DNA of 14,740 bases from Acidobacteriota bacterium. Its GTDB lineage: Bacteria > Acidobacteriota > Polarisedimenticolia > J045. Below the pieces are notes generated by a model, which saw nothing but the letters and a program-made list of their open reading frames with translations, was not told the origin of the DNA and did no database searches. The position numbers and the translations under genes were made by a program. Numbering within the stretch: position 1 is the stretch's first letter; each line of letters opens with the position of its first letter. Shown in pieces: positions 13,774 through 14,740 of the stretch. The stretch lies in assembly GCA_024276295.1 (NCBI GenBank), contig JAJRXN010000528.1:1-14740 (forward strand). Reading direction: 5' to 3'.

Positions 13774-14740
13774 GTGAATCCGTTGCAGTCGAAGGACGCC
13801 AAGCTCACGGTACGCGATTTGCTGGAGGCGCTCGGCAGCCGGCTGGGGCGCTGCGTCGACAGCGGGTCGGCGGATCTCGATCGCCCGCTCGTCGACCACG
13901 AGATCCAGAAGCCGGGACTCGTCCTGACGGGACTGTTCGAGTCGTACCAGCCGGAACGCGTCCAGGTCTTCGGCCAGAGCGAGGTGCGCTACCTGTCACG
14001 GGCGAAGGACGGCGCGCGGGAGTACGTCGCGGCGATGTGCGACCGGCCGCCTCCGCTGCTGGTCGTGGCGCGGGGGCTCGAGCCGCCCGGTCCACTGGTC
14101 GAGATCGCGAGGACCACACGCGCGGCGCTGGTCTGCAGCGAGCTGCCGACACCCGAGGTGATCTCGGTGCTGCTGCACTTCCTCAACATGCACCTGGCTC
14201 CCCGCATGACGGTGCATGGCAACCTGCTCGAGATCTACGGCCTCGGGGTTCTCGTGCTCGGCGAGTCCGGCATCGGCAAGAGCGAGTGCGCGCTCGAACT
14301 GCTCGCCCGCGGACACCGCCTCGTGGCCGACGACGTGGTCGAGATTCGCGTCTTCGAGGATCAGCTCGTCGGCGCGTCGGCGGAGCTGTCGCGGCACCAC
14401 ATCGAGGTCCGAGGCCTCGGGATCCTCAATGCCCGCGAAATGTTCGGCGTGACGGCGGTCAGGGAGTCGGTCGGAATCGAGCAGATCGTCGAGCTGGTGC
14501 GCCTCGAGAGCGACGCGACGTTCGATCGCCTGGGTGAATCGGCGGGTGAGTGGCGGATCCTCGGGCGGACGAGGCCGCTGTTCCGGATCCCGGTGGCATC
14601 GGGACGGAACACGGCTACGCTCGTCGAACTCGCGGCGCGCAGAGAGCTGCTGCAGCGGCTCGGGATCAACGCTGCGCGGGAGCTGCGACGCGCCGTGGCC
14701 CGGCGGATCGAGGCCCGGAGCGGGGGGCAGAGGAAGAGCA
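13774..14740 (+). CDS. hprK: HPr kinase/phosphorylase, 3' end beyond the window
   Basis: Phosphorylates a Ser of HPr with ATP and reverses this by phosphorolysis, controlling carbon metabolism. 322 codons are open to the window edge with no stop, close to the family's full length of 310-330, so only the last few residues are probably missing. The N-terminal HprK domain (about 1-135) includes HEIQKPGLVLTGLFESYQPE. The kinase domain begins at MTVHGNLLEIYGLGVLV (H148), with Walker A GESGIGKS at 163-170, then RGHRLVADDVVEI, the family signature VRGLGILNAREMFGVTAVR, and PVASGRNTATLVELAA near the C terminus. The start is a GTG at 13774 with a weak ribosome site; no better start precedes the conserved part. 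ptsH and PTS genes are not in view. In non-Firmicutes HprK often regulates an incomplete PTS. Confidence 0.93.
   Translation, partial: MNPLQSKDAKLTVRDLLEALGSRLGRCVDSGSADLDRPLVDHEIQKPGLVLTGLFESYQPERVQVFGQSEVRYLSRAKDGAREYVAAMCDRPPPLLVVARGLEPPGPLVEIARTTRAALVCSELPTPEVISVLLHFLNMHLAPRMTVHGNLLEIYGLGVLVLGESGIGKSECALELLARGHRLVADDVVEIRVFEDQLVGASAELSRHHIEVRGLGILNAREMFGVTAVRESVGIEQIVELVRLESDATFDRLGESAGEWRILGRTRPLFRIPVASGRNTATLVELAARRELLQRLGINAARELRRAVARRIEARSGGQRKS

Noticed and set aside
12612..14537. 641-residue plus-strand open frame across the GAPDH gene and into hprK
   Set aside because: It overlaps two well recognised genes in other frames and has shadow-like Arg/Gly/Ala composition.
1..14740. CRISPR arrays, tRNA or rRNA genes, prophage or defence islands
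   Set aside because: No regularly spaced repeats, cloverleaf-like or rRNA-like sequence, or such gene families were seen; gene spacing is tight and filled by housekeeping genes.

Overview
This is a GC-rich bacterial chromosome segment made almost entirely of housekeeping genes. The gene content is bacterial: glycine cleavage, MutL, a PlsX/FabD/FabG/ACP/FabF fatty acid cluster and HPr kinase. A periplasmic multiheme c-type cytochrome points to a respiratory diderm. An archaeal-type (type II) GAPDH points away from the best-studied phyla. I would guess an environmental lineage near Acidobacteriota, Gemmatimonadota or Eisenbacteria/Krumholzibacteria, but no marker here settles this.

Layout. (1) 12-1558, plus strand: gcvT-gcvH, the T and H proteins of the glycine cleavage system; gcvP is not in the window. 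(2) 1581-2192, minus: a Maf/YhdE-type nucleotide pyrophosphatase, convergent with gcvH. (3) 2305-3660, plus: a secreted protein with a degenerate 5'-nucleotidase-like domain followed by four CXXCH haem sites. (4) 3661-4000: no intact gene; the left end of an IS3-family element with a fragment of its orfA, then two hairpins. (5) 4001-4411, minus: a short protein holding only sigma-70 regions 3.2-4. (6) 4704-7194, plus: mutL and a lytic transglycosylase. (7) 7290-12443, plus: DUF177/yceD-rpmF-plsX-fabD-fabG-acpP-fabF behind a very good promoter. (8) 12459-13538, minus: type II GAPDH, convergent with fabF. (9) 13774 to the window end, plus: hprK, divergent from the GAPDH gene, with a palindrome-rich spacer and a TTGACA promoter between them. 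The hprK stop lies outside the window.

How they work together. The yceD-rpmF-plsX-fab group links ribosome assembly to phospholipid and fatty acid synthesis, as in many bacteria, but fabH is missing from its usual place between plsX and fabD. HprK and GAPDH both concern glycolytic carbon flow and share an intergenic control region.

Most notable points. The L32 gene (rpmF) carries an in-frame amber codon in the middle of an otherwise well conserved reading frame, although UAG is a genuine stop in two neighbouring genes. The sigma-like protein has no region 2. The nucleotidase-like domain has lost its metal ligands while keeping its cytochrome module. I found no clear new defence, mobile or biosynthetic system.
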